From the NCBI GenBank assembly GCA_958295785.1, contig OY282377.1, positions 3,470,896-3,534,895 of the forward strand: 64,000 nt of DNA, written 5' to 3'. Each line of letters opens with the position of its first letter. Positions within the stretch are counted from its first letter, which is position 1. The translations under genes and the position numbers were made by a program. Of the stretch, positions 7,641 to 16,534 are shown piece by piece. Origin of the DNA: an uncultured Latescibacterota bacterium. GTDB lineage: Bacteria; Latescibacterota; UBA2968. The notes below the pieces were generated by a model. That model ran no database searches. It had not been told where the DNA came from and saw only the letters and a list, made by a program, of their open reading frames with translations.

Positions 7641-9590
7641 TTATTTTAGCACAAAGTTAATGTCATCTGCCCATGGATCGATCCGCGTCAGGCGTGCGCT
7701 TATGCGATCGCCGGCGCGAACAGGCGATAGCAGGCGCACGTCAATTTGCAGGGCGTAGTCCAAGACCTCAACCCGAGCGCGTTGATCCCAAACATCTAAA
7801 ACGAGCCCGTCAAACACTTGTCCTTTGTGTCGTGAGAGATGGTGAAAAATCCAATAGCGTTCGCGCCGGCGTTCCAAGTTGCCGATCAGGCGGAGCCGCT
7901 CTTCGATTTCGGGACACAGTGCGGTCAATGCTTCAAAAGAATAGGGCGGGGCCTCGTTGCCAATGATCGCGACGAGTTGCCGCTGTGAGACCAGATCGAT
8001 AAATCGCCGCAGGGGGGAGGTGATCTGGCAATAGGGTTCTACGCCCAACCCGCCGTGTAAGCCCGGTTTTAATGAAAGGGCCGCAGCGCGCATGCGCGTC
8101 AAGACCCGATAGCGGTGCAACAACTCGTTATCCGTGGGTGCTAAATCGGAGAGGTCAGGCGCGTCTTGGATGCGAAAAATCGCCGGGACATTTTGATCGG
8201 CACACAATTTTGCGGCCTCGACATTGGCCTTGATCATCAACTCGCTGACCAGCACATCGGCCCTGGAATCGCGCGTTTTGACCGCGATATCCACGCTGCT
8301 ATCGGGCAAAACCTTCACGCGGCGGGCAACTTGATCAACCGCTATGGCCCCTGATTCCACGCGCTGGATCAAAAGCGATTCTGCCGCGTCAAACAGGGCG
8401 GACAACATCGCGTGCCGCGGGTGTGCCACATCGTCGAGAATCGCGTCTGCATCCTCATAACTCAACTTCTCGCAACACCGGATCGCGGAAAGCGTCCATG
8501 TTGGGGATTTGACGACGCCATCGCGCCCCACATCCCACAACAGGCTGACGGCCAACCGATTTTCATTCGGCAACAGACTGCCCAAATTTCCCGACACCTC
8601 CGGCGGCAACATCGGAAAGGTCTTCTCCGGCAAGTACAGACTTGCCCCGCGGCTTCGGGCGGCTTCGTCCAAGGCAGAACGCGCGGGGATCAGCGCGGCA
8701 ACATCGGTAATATGCACACCCACTTGAAAGCTGCCATCTTCCCGAAAGCGCGCCGATACCGCATCGTCCATATCGGTTGTCGAGGCATCGTCGATGGTCA
8801 CGGCATCCAAATATGTGAGGTCCGTGCGGCGTGCCAAAAGCGATTCGAGTTGAAGCGCGCCCGCTTCTTTGATCACCACATCGGGAAAATTGAGATCGAA
8901 GTCTTCGCGCATCAACTCGACAAATGCGTGCTGATCCCACACGCCTTCGGCGACGATGCGCTCATAAGCCCGCCGCGCAGAGATCGGTTCGCCAGCCATG
9001 CGTTCAAGCGTGCGCGCGTACTTGCTCTGTGCGCCGTACAGGGCCACATCCCTCACGCGATCAATCCACTCGACCTCTGCACATCCGCCCCGATTGTGAA
9101 ACCACTTCAAAAACCTCTCGCGCTCGGCCTCTCGCTCTTCGGCGCGGGCAACCATTTCCAACCTGAGGTCCGCCTCTGCCCGATCAACGGCGCGAAACCC
9201 TCGGTCTTCGGCATCGAAATAAACACTTGTTTCCAAAGCGATCAAAAATGCCGACATGTGTGCCGATGCGGGCGCGTGGTTGTAATACAATTCGGCCAAT
9301 TCACTCAAGTGCCAGACCTCATCTTCCTCTGCGACCAGTTCCCAAATTTCACAGAGGTCGATATCCGCACTCGCGGCCTCGGCGCGAGTGAACCACGCCA
9401 TGCCGGCGGATTTATCCCGTCCGATATGTCCAGTCGTTTGCAGGATGTTCTCGATGGGCACATTGAGCGATGTCCGCGCCGATACCGCAAATCTGGCTCG
9501 GGTATGCGAGACATTGACACACACGCCCGCTGTCAGTCGATTTCGATAGCGGAACAAGACAATTTCGTTTTCTTTTGGCACTGTGTTCAT
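7641..9590 (-). CDS. RNB-domain exoribonuclease (RNase II family)
   Basis: A 649-residue RNase II/R-type 3'-5' exoribonuclease. The catalytic RNB domain spans roughly residues 290-590 and shows the aspartate-rich metal site DAVTIDDASTTDMDDAVSA, VGVHITDVAALIP, and the late QITSPLRRFIDLVSQRQL motif. The C-terminal 60 residues look like a degenerate S1/OB region (LVLDVWDQRARVEVLDYAL). The N-terminal 280 residues are divergent and include an SH3-like start. I chose the ATG at 9590 (MNTVPKENEIVLF) because upstream codons in the frame do not resemble the family. The protein probably degrades structured or tailed RNA in the cytoplasm. The gene follows the peroxiredoxin gene by 68 nt and precedes hsdM by 12 nt. 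Confidence 0.88.
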   Translation of the reverse strand: MNTVPKENEIVLFRYRNRLTAGVCVNVSHTRARFAVSARTSLNVPIENILQTTGHIGRDKSAGMAWFTRAEAASADIDLCEIWELVAEEDEVWHLSELAELYYNHAPASAHMSAFLIALETSVYFDAEDRGFRAVDRAEADLRLEMVARAEEREAERERFLKWFHNRGGCAEVEWIDRVRDVALYGAQSKYARTLERMAGEPISARRAYERIVAEGVWDQHAFVELMREDFDLNFPDVVIKEAGALQLESLLARRTDLTYLDAVTIDDASTTDMDDAVSARFREDGSFQVGVHITDVAALIPARSALDEAARSRGASLYLPEKTFPMLPPEVSGNLGSLLPNENRLAVSLLWDVGRDGVVKSPTWTLSAIRCCEKLSYEDADAILDDVAHPRHAMLSALFDAAESLLIQRVESGAIAVDQVARRVKVLPDSSVDIAVKTRDSRADVLVSELMIKANVEAAKLCADQNVPAIFRIQDAPDLSDLAPTDNELLHRYRVLTRMRAAALSLKPGLHGGLGVEPYCQITSPLRRFIDLVSQRQLVAIIGNEAPPYSFEALTALCPEIEERLRLIGNLERRRERYWIFHHLSRHKGQVFDGLVLDVWDQRARVEVLDYALQIDVRLLSPVRAGDRISARLTRIDPWADDINFVLK

Positions 9591-9658
9591 AAGATCATCC
9601 GAAAAAACAAAACGGCAGACGAAGTGCAATCCGCCTGCCGCCATGTCGATAGCCACCT

Positions 9659-10096
9659 CTAAAGGGTGGATAACAACGCCTCTGGATGCGTGCGGGCATT
9701 CACATTGGCGTGTACTCCTGCGATGATACCATCGGGGGCAATGACATAAGTCATGCGTTTGGCAGCGCGGTCCAATGCCGATTGACACGCGCCATAAGCG
9801 AGGCAGATTTCGCGTTCTGTATCGCACAACAGAGGGTAATCAAAATTTTGTGCGTTGGCAAATTTGGCATTGGCAGCAACACCGTCTGTGCTCACGCCCA
9901 GAATTTGCACATTCTCGGCCGCATAGTCGTGGATTCGCGCCTGGAATCCCGCTCCCTCAGCCGTTCAGCCCCCCGTGCTTGCCCTCGGATAAAACCAGAG
10001 CACGACGGTCTTGCCGCGATAATGACTGAGCCTCACCTCATTGCCTGCGTGATCTTTGACCGAAAAATCAGGCGCAACATCGCCAACAGCGAGCAT
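9659..10096 (-). CDS. bcp: BCP-type peroxiredoxin, probable selenoprotein (in-frame UGA = Sec44)
   Basis: A 145-residue thioredoxin-fold peroxiredoxin of the BCP/PrxQ family: VGDVAPDFSVKDHAGNEV, then VVLWFYPRASTGG, an in-frame TGA (9967-9965), TAEGAGFQARI, and ILGVSTDGV in the same frame to the stop. In this family the motif is PxxxTxxC, with the last Cys peroxidatic; here P37 and T41 are kept and UGA sits exactly at that position (44). The second Cys of PrxQ (position +5) is Gly, so it would be a one-Sec enzyme. A hairpin 15 nt after the UGA fits a bacterial SECIS. The start has a strong GAGGAGG ribosome site. Decoding needs selABD and tRNA-Sec, which are not in this window. The alternative is a nonsense mutation. 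Confidence 0.8.
9928..9951 (-). promoter_or_regulatory. Candidate bacterial SECIS hairpin
   Basis: On the minus strand, 15 nt after the in-frame UGA, GGATTC pairs perfectly with GAATCC around a 7-nt loop (CAGGCGC). Two further C-G/G-C pairs follow, separated by a bulged A. Bacterial SECIS elements are short hairpins lying about 16-37 nt downstream of the UGA with a G near the start of the apical loop; this one fits in distance and size, with GG at loop positions 3-4. I have not computed a fold. Confidence 0.65.
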
Positions 10097-10210
10097 AATG
10101 CCTCCTCAAAAAAATTGACCTTTCTGCAAACGTTGCCAATATAGGCAAACGGGATGTGCAAAACCAGTATGAAATCAGCGGTCAGCGGTCAGTCCACCCC
10201 GCCAACCCAT

Positions 10211-10252
10211 AAACAATCGCCCTGCCTGCGCTTTCCGGTAGGGCGATTGTTT
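10211..10252 (-). terminator. Hairpin terminator after the sulfatase gene
   Basis: A perfect 13-bp stem (AAACAATCGCCCT pairing with AGGGCGATTGTTT) with a 16-nt loop lies about 50 nt downstream of the sulfatase stop. The stem ends in a T run on either strand, so it may also work in the other direction. Confidence 0.75.
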
Positions 10253-10302
10253 TGACAGACGAAAAGGCGAGCCACCCGTGCGACTGGGGCGTTTTCCGAG
10301 AT

Positions 10303-11586
10303 TTAATCCCGAAGGTCCGCGGGGTCGTTGATGCGGGAACCGTTGGGCGCGGGAACCCAACCAGATAGGAGGGGATCGTCGGTCGTTTCCATCCATGTTT
10401 TGAGGCGATGGCGCATGGCGTTTCGGGCGTGTTGATGGGCCGGGTCAAGGGCGAGGTTATGCGTTTCAAACGGGTCAAAAATCAGGTCGTAGAGTTGCTC
10501 GCGGGGTTGGGTTTTTCGCCGCCATCCCCGTTCGAGAAAATAGGATTTGCTCGGGCTGCCATCGCAGTTGATGTCGCCCGGGCGCGCTGTGGGGTACCAG
10601 TGGCGGATGTATTTCCACTTTTTTGTGCGAACTGCGCGTTGTGGGTCGCAATAGCTGTGGTAGTTGATTTCCGCAAAAATTTCTTCGTGGATCTCATCCG
10701 CTTCGCCGCGCACGAGTGGCAAAATGGATTTGCCTTGCAGCCAGTCGGGATGGTCGATGCCTATCGCGTCGCACAAGGTGGGAAAAAGGTCGATTTGCGA
10801 AACCATGCCGTCGATCACTTTGCCGCCCGAAAAACCCGGCCCGCGCATAATGAGCAACACCCCGATGCCGTGATCCGTGAGATTGCACTTCATCATGGGA
10901 AACGCAATGCCGTGATCCGTGGTGCTGATGACGAGGGTATTGTCCGCAAGCCCGGCCCGGTCTATGGCGTTGAGCACGCGCCCTATTTCGGTATCGAGGA
11001 TGCGAACGCAGGTCTTGTATGCCGCGGTATCGAAGCGCGTTTCCGGCGTATCGGGCAACGGCGCGGGGGGCATGCAATAGCGCGGGTCGTCTTCGGGACG
11101 CGGTTCGGGAAAACTGCGATGGGTAACGGTGTATCCAACATCGAGAAAAAAGGGCTTGTCGCGCGCGCGATTGAGAAATGCAATGGCCGCATCCGAAGTT
11201 GCCCGTTGATTTTTGCCCGTGTCGAAAATTTCGTCATAACCGATTTCAGACGGATCGGCGGCCGGCAACCGGGCGACGTGCTGAAAGCCCGAAAGCGCGG
11301 TTGTGTAACCCGCGTTTTTGAGGGTTTGCACCAAGTGATGGCTGTAATCGTCGAGCCGAAATCCGCGGTGTGCCAGCCCCAACATACCGCAACTGTGCGG
11401 CCATTGCCCGGTCAAGAGCGCGGCGCGACTCGGCGAACACGTTGGGTTGGCGCAAAACGCCTGGCGAAAGAGCACCCCCTGTTCGGCGAGGGCTTGAAAA
11501 TGGGGCGTCGGCATGGCGTGCCCATAAGGCCGAATGTAGCGACCCGTGTCGTGCGAGTGGATGTAGAGAATATTTGGACGGGACAT
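10303..11586 (-). CDS. Sulfatase (formylglycine-dependent arylsulfatase family)
   Basis: The 427-residue alkaline-phosphatase-superfamily sulfatase starts MSRPNILYIHSHDTGRYI (metal-binding Asp in SHDTG). It carries the modification motif CSPSR at residues 50-54, within NPTCSPSRAALLTG, whose Cys is oxidised to formylglycine. TTDHG (about residue 205) supplies further metal ligands. No signal peptide is visible, so it may be cytoplasmic. The substrate is unknown, possibly a sulfated polysaccharide fragment or ester. The ATG at 11586 has AGGAGCAT upstream; the open frame extends far beyond it only because the overlapping TrpD-like gene lacks stops in that frame. It lies 17 nt after that gene. 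Confidence 0.9.
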   Translation of the reverse strand: MSRPNILYIHSHDTGRYIRPYGHAMPTPHFQALAEQGVLFRQAFCANPTCSPSRAALLTGQWPHSCGMLGLAHRGFRLDDYSHHLVQTLKNAGYTTALSGFQHVARLPAADPSEIGYDEIFDTGKNQRATSDAAIAFLNRARDKPFFLDVGYTVTHRSFPEPRPEDDPRYCMPPAPLPDTPETRFDTAAYKTCVRILDTEIGRVLNAIDRAGLADNTLVISTTDHGIAFPMMKCNLTDHGIGVLLIMRGPGFSGGKVIDGMVSQIDLFPTLCDAIGIDHPDWLQGKSILPLVRGEADEIHEEIFAEINYHSYCDPQRAVRTKKWKYIRHWYPTARPGDINCDGSPSKSYFLERGWRRKTQPREQLYDLIFDPFETHNLALDPAHQHARNAMRHRLKTWMETTDDPLLSGWVPAPNGSRINDPADLRD

Positions 11587-11603
11587 AAAATGCTCCTTTG
11601 GGC

Positions 11604-13016
11604 TTAGGATTCGAGATATGCGCGGAGGTGTTTGAGGGCGCGACCCGTGTCGATAGCCGACTGAGCCTGTTGAATCGCGTCTCGGGGGTCGGGGTTGAAC
11701 CCGAGCAGGTGATCCGTCAGGGCTGCGTTGAGTACAATGCGGTCGTACACATGGCCTCTTTTGCCGGAAAGCGCGGCGAGGCCGAGTTTGGCAAAAACAT
11801 GGGCGCCGACCGCTTTGGGGCGCGGGTTTTGCGCGTAGTGAAAGCCGTAAGCGGCTGGATCGATGTCGCGGGCAAATGTTTGATCTGCGCGAAAACCCTG
11901 TGAAAAATTGATGGCATTGCGCCTTTTGTCCGTGGGTTTGCCCAAGCGGAGGGAAAAGTGGCTGCTGCCTTCTTCCCCCTTGATCGCCACCGCAGATGTG
12001 AACCCGGTCTCGCGCGCGATTTTTAGCAAGGGGATTTCGTATCCCGAATGATAATACCCGATGACGAGGTGATTGTTGCCGGGGCAGGTGAAAAGTTGCT
12101 GCGCCTTTTCCGTGGCAGACCACGGAGGGCGTTTGCCAATGTGGGTGCGAAGGTCGCGGGCCGCGTACGCTTTGGGGGCGTATTCGCGCTGGCTGATGTA
12201 CGCAAAGCCGATTTCGGGATTTTCGAGCCGCTCTGCCGCTTCTGACAGCGACAGCTTGGCGCGGGCGTGGAGGGCATTGAGAATTTGCTCGTCTGTCACG
12301 CCCCATTTGGGGGGCATGGCATCGACCCCGTGAAGCACGGAGGGACGACCGAGAGCCGCGCGGAGGGCCGCGACAAACAGGGTGGGTTTGAAATATCGGG
12401 TCGAGCCGTTGTAGGGCTGACCGAAGTGGGTGAGATCGTCGACCTTCACTGTGCGGATGGATTCGGGCGAGAACGCCGCGTGGAGATAGCCGCGCACCTC
12501 GTCGTGGGATTCGAGGTTCATGCGCTGACCGATCAGAGCTGCGCCTTTGAGGCTGCCGCGCACCCGATCCGTGAGAATGGCCTCGCACATCAGGCGCGTG
12601 TGGCGATACGCGAGATGGCCGCCGCAGAGGATGGTTTTCAGCGCGGAAATGACGGTCTGCTCTTCGGGGGATTCTGGCGGGCAGTGATCTGCAAAGCCAA
12701 AAATGTACTGCACGTCGGGCGGCAGGTGGGTTTGCAGAAGGGCGCGATAGCGTTGAAACGCCTGGACTTCCGCCGCGCTCCAAGCTGTTTTGGTCGGGTA
12801 TGCGCGCCGCAAACGCATCGCGGCAAAGAACGCCCCCATCTGAATATCCGAGACCGGGTGGCGCGCCGCGTCTTGCAGGGTATCGAGGATGGCTTCCAAG
12901 ACGGGTTGCGGCTGGGGATCGCCCGTTTTCACGCCCAAAGGCCGGGATTGCGTGGGGCCTGTACACACGCGCGCTTGGGCTTCGAGGACGAGGGGATTGG
13001 GATCAAATTGGGGCAT
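11604..13016 (-). CDS. Anthranilate phosphoribosyltransferase-like protein (TrpD/YbiB family)
   Basis: A 470-residue protein of the nucleoside-phosphorylase/TrpD fold. The N-terminal helical domain (about 35-110: DIQMGAFFAAMRLRRAYPTKTAWSAAE) is followed by a large alpha/beta domain, with LTHFGQPYNGSTRYFKPTLFVAAL near residue 195 and HGVDAMPPKWGVTDEQIL near 228. Canonical TrpD is about 340 residues and lies with other trp genes. This protein is longer and has no trp neighbour, so it is probably a TrpD2/YbiB-like paralogue rather than the tryptophan enzyme. It is co-directional with the downstream sulfatase (17 nt apart). YbiB-type proteins bind nucleic acid; the role here is unknown. Confidence 0.75.
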   Translation of the reverse strand: MPQFDPNPLVLEAQARVCTGPTQSRPLGVKTGDPQPQPVLEAILDTLQDAARHPVSDIQMGAFFAAMRLRRAYPTKTAWSAAEVQAFQRYRALLQTHLPPDVQYIFGFADHCPPESPEEQTVISALKTILCGGHLAYRHTRLMCEAILTDRVRGSLKGAALIGQRMNLESHDEVRGYLHAAFSPESIRTVKVDDLTHFGQPYNGSTRYFKPTLFVAALRAALGRPSVLHGVDAMPPKWGVTDEQILNALHARAKLSLSEAAERLENPEIGFAYISQREYAPKAYAARDLRTHIGKRPPWSATEKAQQLFTCPGNNHLVIGYYHSGYEIPLLKIARETGFTSAVAIKGEEGSSHFSLRLGKPTDKRRNAINFSQGFRADQTFARDIDPAAYGFHYAQNPRPKAVGAHVFAKLGLAALSGKRGHVYDRIVLNAALTDHLLGFNPDPRDAIQQAQSAIDTGRALKHLRAYLES

Positions 13017-13227
13017 AAAAAAACTTATCGCCGAGACGCGATGTTGTCAAGCGGTCAAACGGGAGCGGCGAGATGCAATCGGCAATCAGTTCCCGCCGTT
13101 CCACCCGGGGGGCTTGTTTTTCTGACCGCTGACCGCAAAAAAAAAATTGACTTTCAAGCGGAAATTGTAATATATTGGCGAGCAAACCGATCAGATGTTT
13201 CACACCACATATAAGGATATGGTACTT

Positions 13228-13557
13228 ATGGAGATTAAAACCGAACGACAAAACGGAACCTTAATCGCAAAGGTGGAAGGCCGGGTTGACAGCGCCAATG
13301 CCCGCGAGTTCGAGAATGCCCTCAGCTCTGCGATCAGCGATGACGACACATACGTGATCGCAGATTTTGAAGGGCTTTCCTACATCAGCAGTTCGGGCCT
13401 TCGGGTCATTTTGCTGATCGCCAAGACCCTTCGGAGTCGCAACGCGAAATTCGCGCTCTGCTCGCTCTCTGGCCCGATTGGCGAGGTCTTCAAAATCAGC
13501 GGCTTTGACAAGATCATTTCGATCTACGGCTCACAGGCTGAGGCACTCGCCGGATAG
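13228..13557 (+). CDS. STAS-domain anti-anti-sigma factor
   Basis: A 109-residue single STAS domain (MEIKTERQNGTLIAKVEGRV...). The conserved phosphorylation loop reads YISSSGLRVIL, with Ser56 at the position phosphorylated in SpoIIAA/RsbV. In the family, the unphosphorylated protein binds an RsbW-type kinase and frees its partner. I chose the ATG at 13228 because AAGGAT lies 9 nt before it; an upstream in-frame ATG at 13195 lacks a ribosome site. It precedes the receiver-phosphatase gene by 225 nt and the RsbW-like gene by about 1.4 kb, so it is the likely antagonist of this partner-switching set. Confidence 0.9.
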   Translation: MEIKTERQNGTLIAKVEGRVDSANAREFENALSSAISDDDTYVIADFEGLSYISSSGLRVILLIAKTLRSRNAKFALCSLSGPIGEVFKISGFDKIISIYGSQAEALAG

Positions 13558-13782
13558 ATTTTGCATCGCACGCCTGTCGCTGGCGAAAGTCGGGGGTGGT
13601 TTTTCAACCTTCCGCGTACCGCTGATGTGCAGGCGGAGGAAACTCGCAAACGCCTTCCCGTTCTCGCCCCGTGCCCCTCGTGAAGGGGCCGGGGCCTCCC
13701 GTCTCTTACAATACGCCCCGCATCCAAACCTTCCGAAAAATACCGCCCTCCTTTTTTCATCCGATAGATCATTGAGGAATAT

Positions 13783-14952
13783 ATGGCGCAAGCGCAATTC
13801 AAGATCCTAGTGGTTGACGACGAACCCGACCTCGAACACTTGGTGAGGCAACGCATGCGCCGCGATGTGCGCGCCGGACGCTACTTGTTCGCCTTTGCCC
13901 ACAACGGCATTGAGGCCCTCGAGATACTAAATGAGGACCCCGACATCGACATGGTGCTCACAGACATCAACATGCCTCAGATGGACGGCCTCACCCTGCT
14001 CGAACAAATTCCCAAAGTCGATCCCAACATCCGCTCTGTCATCGTCTCGGCTTATGGCGACATGAAAAACATCCGCACGGCCATGAACCGGGGGGCGTTT
14101 GACTTTGTTACCAAACCCATCGACTTTCAAGACCTGCGGATCACCATCGATCGCACCTTGCACCACATGGCCTTGTGGCGCGATGCCCTCGCTTCGCGGG
14201 ACAAACTGGTGGCGTTGCAAAACGAACTGCACGTCGCCAGCGAAATGCAACAGTCGATTTTGCCGACCCAATTCCCGGATCTGCCCGGCTGTCAGGTGTT
14301 TGGCAACATGGCGCCCGCGCGCGCAGTGGGCGGCGACTTTTTCGACATTGTGAACTTGGAAAAGGGGCGCATCGGCCTGGCGATTGCCGATGTTTCTGAC
14401 AAGGGCGTGCCGGCCGCGTTGTTCATGATGTCCAGCCGCACCTTGTTAAAAGGCACCGCCATTGGCGACCCAAACCCGGGCAGGGTGTTGACCGAAGTCA
14501 ACGACCTTCTGGAGCAAGACAACGAGGCGGCGATGTTCGTCACCATGTTTTACGCCGTGTTCGACCCGGCCACAGGCAAACTCGTGTACGCCAATGGGGG
14601 GCACAACCCCCCGATCATCGTCCGCCCAGATGGCAGTTCGACCGTGCCTCCGCAGACCGACGGGATCGCCCTGGGCATTATGCCAGACGTCGACTTCACG
14701 CAGAACGAGATCACCCTGTCGCCCGGCGATATCCTCGTGCTCTACACAGATGGCGTTACCGAAGCCATGAACAGCCGCGGCGAGGAATTCGAAATGGATC
14801 GCCTGCGCGCCGTTTTTGCCGCCGCGCAATGGGACGATGCCCGCCGCGCAAACCAAGCGGTTTTCGATGCCGTGCATGCGTTTGCGGGCGAAACGCCGCA
14901 GTTTGACGACATCACCTGCCTGACGCTTCTGTACCGCGGGAGAGAGCCATGA
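13783..14952 (+). CDS. Response regulator with PP2C/SpoIIE phosphatase output (RsbU-like)
   Basis: The 389-residue protein has an N-terminal receiver domain (residues 1-125; acidic pocket DDEPD, phospho-acceptor D61 in VLTDINMPQMDG, switch residues near VSAYGD and TKP). A short coiled linker (145-165) follows, then a PPM/SpoIIE phosphatase domain (about 165-385; FFDIVNLEKGRIGLAIADVSDKGVPAALFM, ILVLYTDGVTEAMN, FDDITCLTLLY). It would dephosphorylate the STAS protein when its receiver is phosphorylated. The stop overlaps the next start by four bases (ATGA), so it is coupled to the RsbW-like kinase. The likely upstream kinase is the last gene of the operon. Confidence 0.93.
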   Translation: MAQAQFKILVVDDEPDLEHLVRQRMRRDVRAGRYLFAFAHNGIEALEILNEDPDIDMVLTDINMPQMDGLTLLEQIPKVDPNIRSVIVSAYGDMKNIRTAMNRGAFDFVTKPIDFQDLRITIDRTLHHMALWRDALASRDKLVALQNELHVASEMQQSILPTQFPDLPGCQVFGNMAPARAVGGDFFDIVNLEKGRIGLAIADVSDKGVPAALFMMSSRTLLKGTAIGDPNPGRVLTEVNDLLEQDNEAAMFVTMFYAVFDPATGKLVYANGGHNPPIIVRPDGSSTVPPQTDGIALGIMPDVDFTQNEITLSPGDILVLYTDGVTEAMNSRGEEFEMDRLRAVFAAAQWDDARRANQAVFDAVHAFAGETPQFDDITCLTLLYRGREP

Positions 14953-15371
14953 GCGCGAAACGATTGCTGCGTTTTGCGACGCGCCTCGACGAGTTGGCGC
15001 GACTCAGCGCAGCCATTGAGGAACTCGGGGAGGCGGAGGATTGGCCGCTCGACCTCGTCTTTCAAATCAATCTCGTTCTCGAGGAATTGGTCGTCAATAT
15101 CGTAAACCACGGGCACGGCGGCGACCCAAACCACGAGATCGAGATCGCATTCACCTCAGAGGCAGACGCCCTGACTATCGAATTGATAGACGACGGTCGC
15201 GCCTTCAATCCACTAGACGACGCCCCCACCCCCGATCTGGATTCGGAAATTGAGGATCGCCCCATCGGCGGGCTTGGCGTCCATCTGGTGCGTACGGTCA
15301 TAGACGCGATGATCTACAAGCGCGAGAACGACAAGAACCACCTGACCATGATCAAGCGGAGGGATGGATGA
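14949..15371 (+). CDS. Anti-sigma regulatory serine kinase (RsbW/SpoIIAB-like)
   Basis: A 140-residue GHKL ATPase. The N box is LVLEELVVNIVNHGHGG, the G1 box LTIELIDDGRAFNPLD, and the G2 box GGLGVHLVRTVIDAM. RsbW-type kinases phosphorylate STAS antagonists and hold sigma factors or other partners inactive. It overlaps both neighbours by four bases (14949-14952 and 15368-15371). No sigma factor gene is present in the window, so the final target is unknown. Confidence 0.92.
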   Translation: MSAKRLLRFATRLDELARLSAAIEELGEAEDWPLDLVFQINLVLEELVVNIVNHGHGGDPNHEIEIAFTSEADALTIELIDDGRAFNPLDDAPTPDLDSEIEDRPIGGLGVHLVRTVIDAMIYKRENDKNHLTMIKRRDG

Positions 15372-16534
15372 GACGCTCCTTGTGCGCCATCGCGCTGATC
15401 GCCATGGCGATAGCGGACCTCCGCGCAGAAGAATCCGGCATTTTCGGCCAGCGCATCCTGTTCGGCCAGTCCGCCGCCTTTAGCGGCCCGGCCAGCGAAC
15501 TGGGCAAAAACATGCGACTCGGCATCAAAGCGGCCTTTCAAGAGGTCAACGATCAGGGGGGCGTACACGGCCGGCGCCTAGAGTTGTTGTCCCTCGACGA
15601 TGCTTACGAACCCGAAGCCGCCATCGCCAACACCAGCGAGTTGATCGAGCGAGAAGGGGTTTTCGCGCTGATCGGCGCGGTCGGCACGCCCACCTCGCTC
15701 TCTGCCACGCCCGTCGCCGCTGCCGCGCGCGTTCCCTATATCGCGCCCTTTACCGGCGCGGCTTTTTTGCGCGAATCCAAGTGGCAAAACGTGATCAATC
15801 TGCGCGCTTCCTACGACCAAGAGACCGAGGCCATGGTCGCGCGCTTGACCGCGGACTTGGGCATTTCGCGCATCGCCGTGATGTACCAAGACGATTCTTT
15901 TGGTCGAGCCGGCTATCGGGGCGTGCGGCAAGCGCTCGAGCGGCGCGACATGGCACCTGTGGCCGTGGGGGTGTACCCGCGCAATACCACGGCTGTGAAA
16001 ACCGGCTTGCTCGACATACGCAACGCACATCCCGGCGCCGTGATCCTCATCGGCGCGTACCAGCCCGTGGCAACGCTGATCCTTTGGGCGCGGCACACGG
16101 GCTTAAAGCCCGTGTTTATGACCATCTCCTTTGTGGGCAGCAACGCGCTGAGCAAAGCACTCGGGCGCGCGGGCGCGGGCGTTTTCGTCACCCAAGTCGT
16201 GCCCTTTCCAACGGGCAACACGCCCCGCGTTGTCGCGACCTACCGCCGCGCATTGGCGGCCCACGCGCCCAAAGCCGCGCCCGGGTTCGTTTCTTTTGAA
16301 GGCTATCTGGCGGGGCGGTTGGCAATTGCCGCCCTCCAACGCTGTGGCAGAGATGTCACCCGCGCCCGGTTCCTCGACAACTTGTGCGGGGCAGATACCA
16401 TTGACCTCGACGGCTTTCAACTTCGCTATGGCGAGCGCGACAATCAGGGTTCAGACGCCGTCTTTCTCACCGTGATCGACAGCGATGGTCGCTATCGCGC
16501 CATCGACACACTTCGGGATGTCATGCAGCCATGA
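15368..16534 (+). CDS. Periplasmic ligand-binding protein (Peripla_BP_6, LivJ-type)
   Basis: The 388-residue type I periplasmic binding protein starts with a short signal-like segment (MRRSLCAIALIAMAIADLRAEE). FGQSAAFSGPASELGKNMRLGIKAAF matches branched-chain amino-acid/amide-binding receptors, and later GAVGTPTSLSATPVAAAARVPYIAPFTGA and IAVMYQDDSFGRAGYRGV fit too. No permease or ATPase genes follow. It lies between an anti-sigma kinase and a membrane histidine kinase, with four-base overlaps on both sides, so I infer it is a sensory subunit that presents a ligand to the kinase rather than a transport component. Confidence 0.9.
   Translation: MRRSLCAIALIAMAIADLRAEESGIFGQRILFGQSAAFSGPASELGKNMRLGIKAAFQEVNDQGGVHGRRLELLSLDDAYEPEAAIANTSELIEREGVFALIGAVGTPTSLSATPVAAAARVPYIAPFTGAAFLRESKWQNVINLRASYDQETEAMVARLTADLGISRIAVMYQDDSFGRAGYRGVRQALERRDMAPVAVGVYPRNTTAVKTGLLDIRNAHPGAVILIGAYQPVATLILWARHTGLKPVFMTISFVGSNALSKALGRAGAGVFVTQVVPFPTGNTPRVVATYRRALAAHAPKAAPGFVSFEGYLAGRLAIAALQRCGRDVTRARFLDNLCGADTIDLDGFQLRYGERDNQGSDAVFLTVIDSDGRYRAIDTLRDVMQP

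Noticed and set aside
9965..9967. TGA read as tryptophan (alternative genetic code) in the peroxiredoxin
   Set aside because: TGA terminates other genes in the window at the family-typical length (for example hsdM and rluD), and the position is that of the catalytic Cys, not Trp.
11604..12966. Upstream extension of the sulfatase frame to an 887-residue protein
   Set aside because: The extension overlaps the TrpD-like gene in another frame and has Arg/Pro-rich shadow composition. The real start is the ATG at 11586 with a ribosome site.
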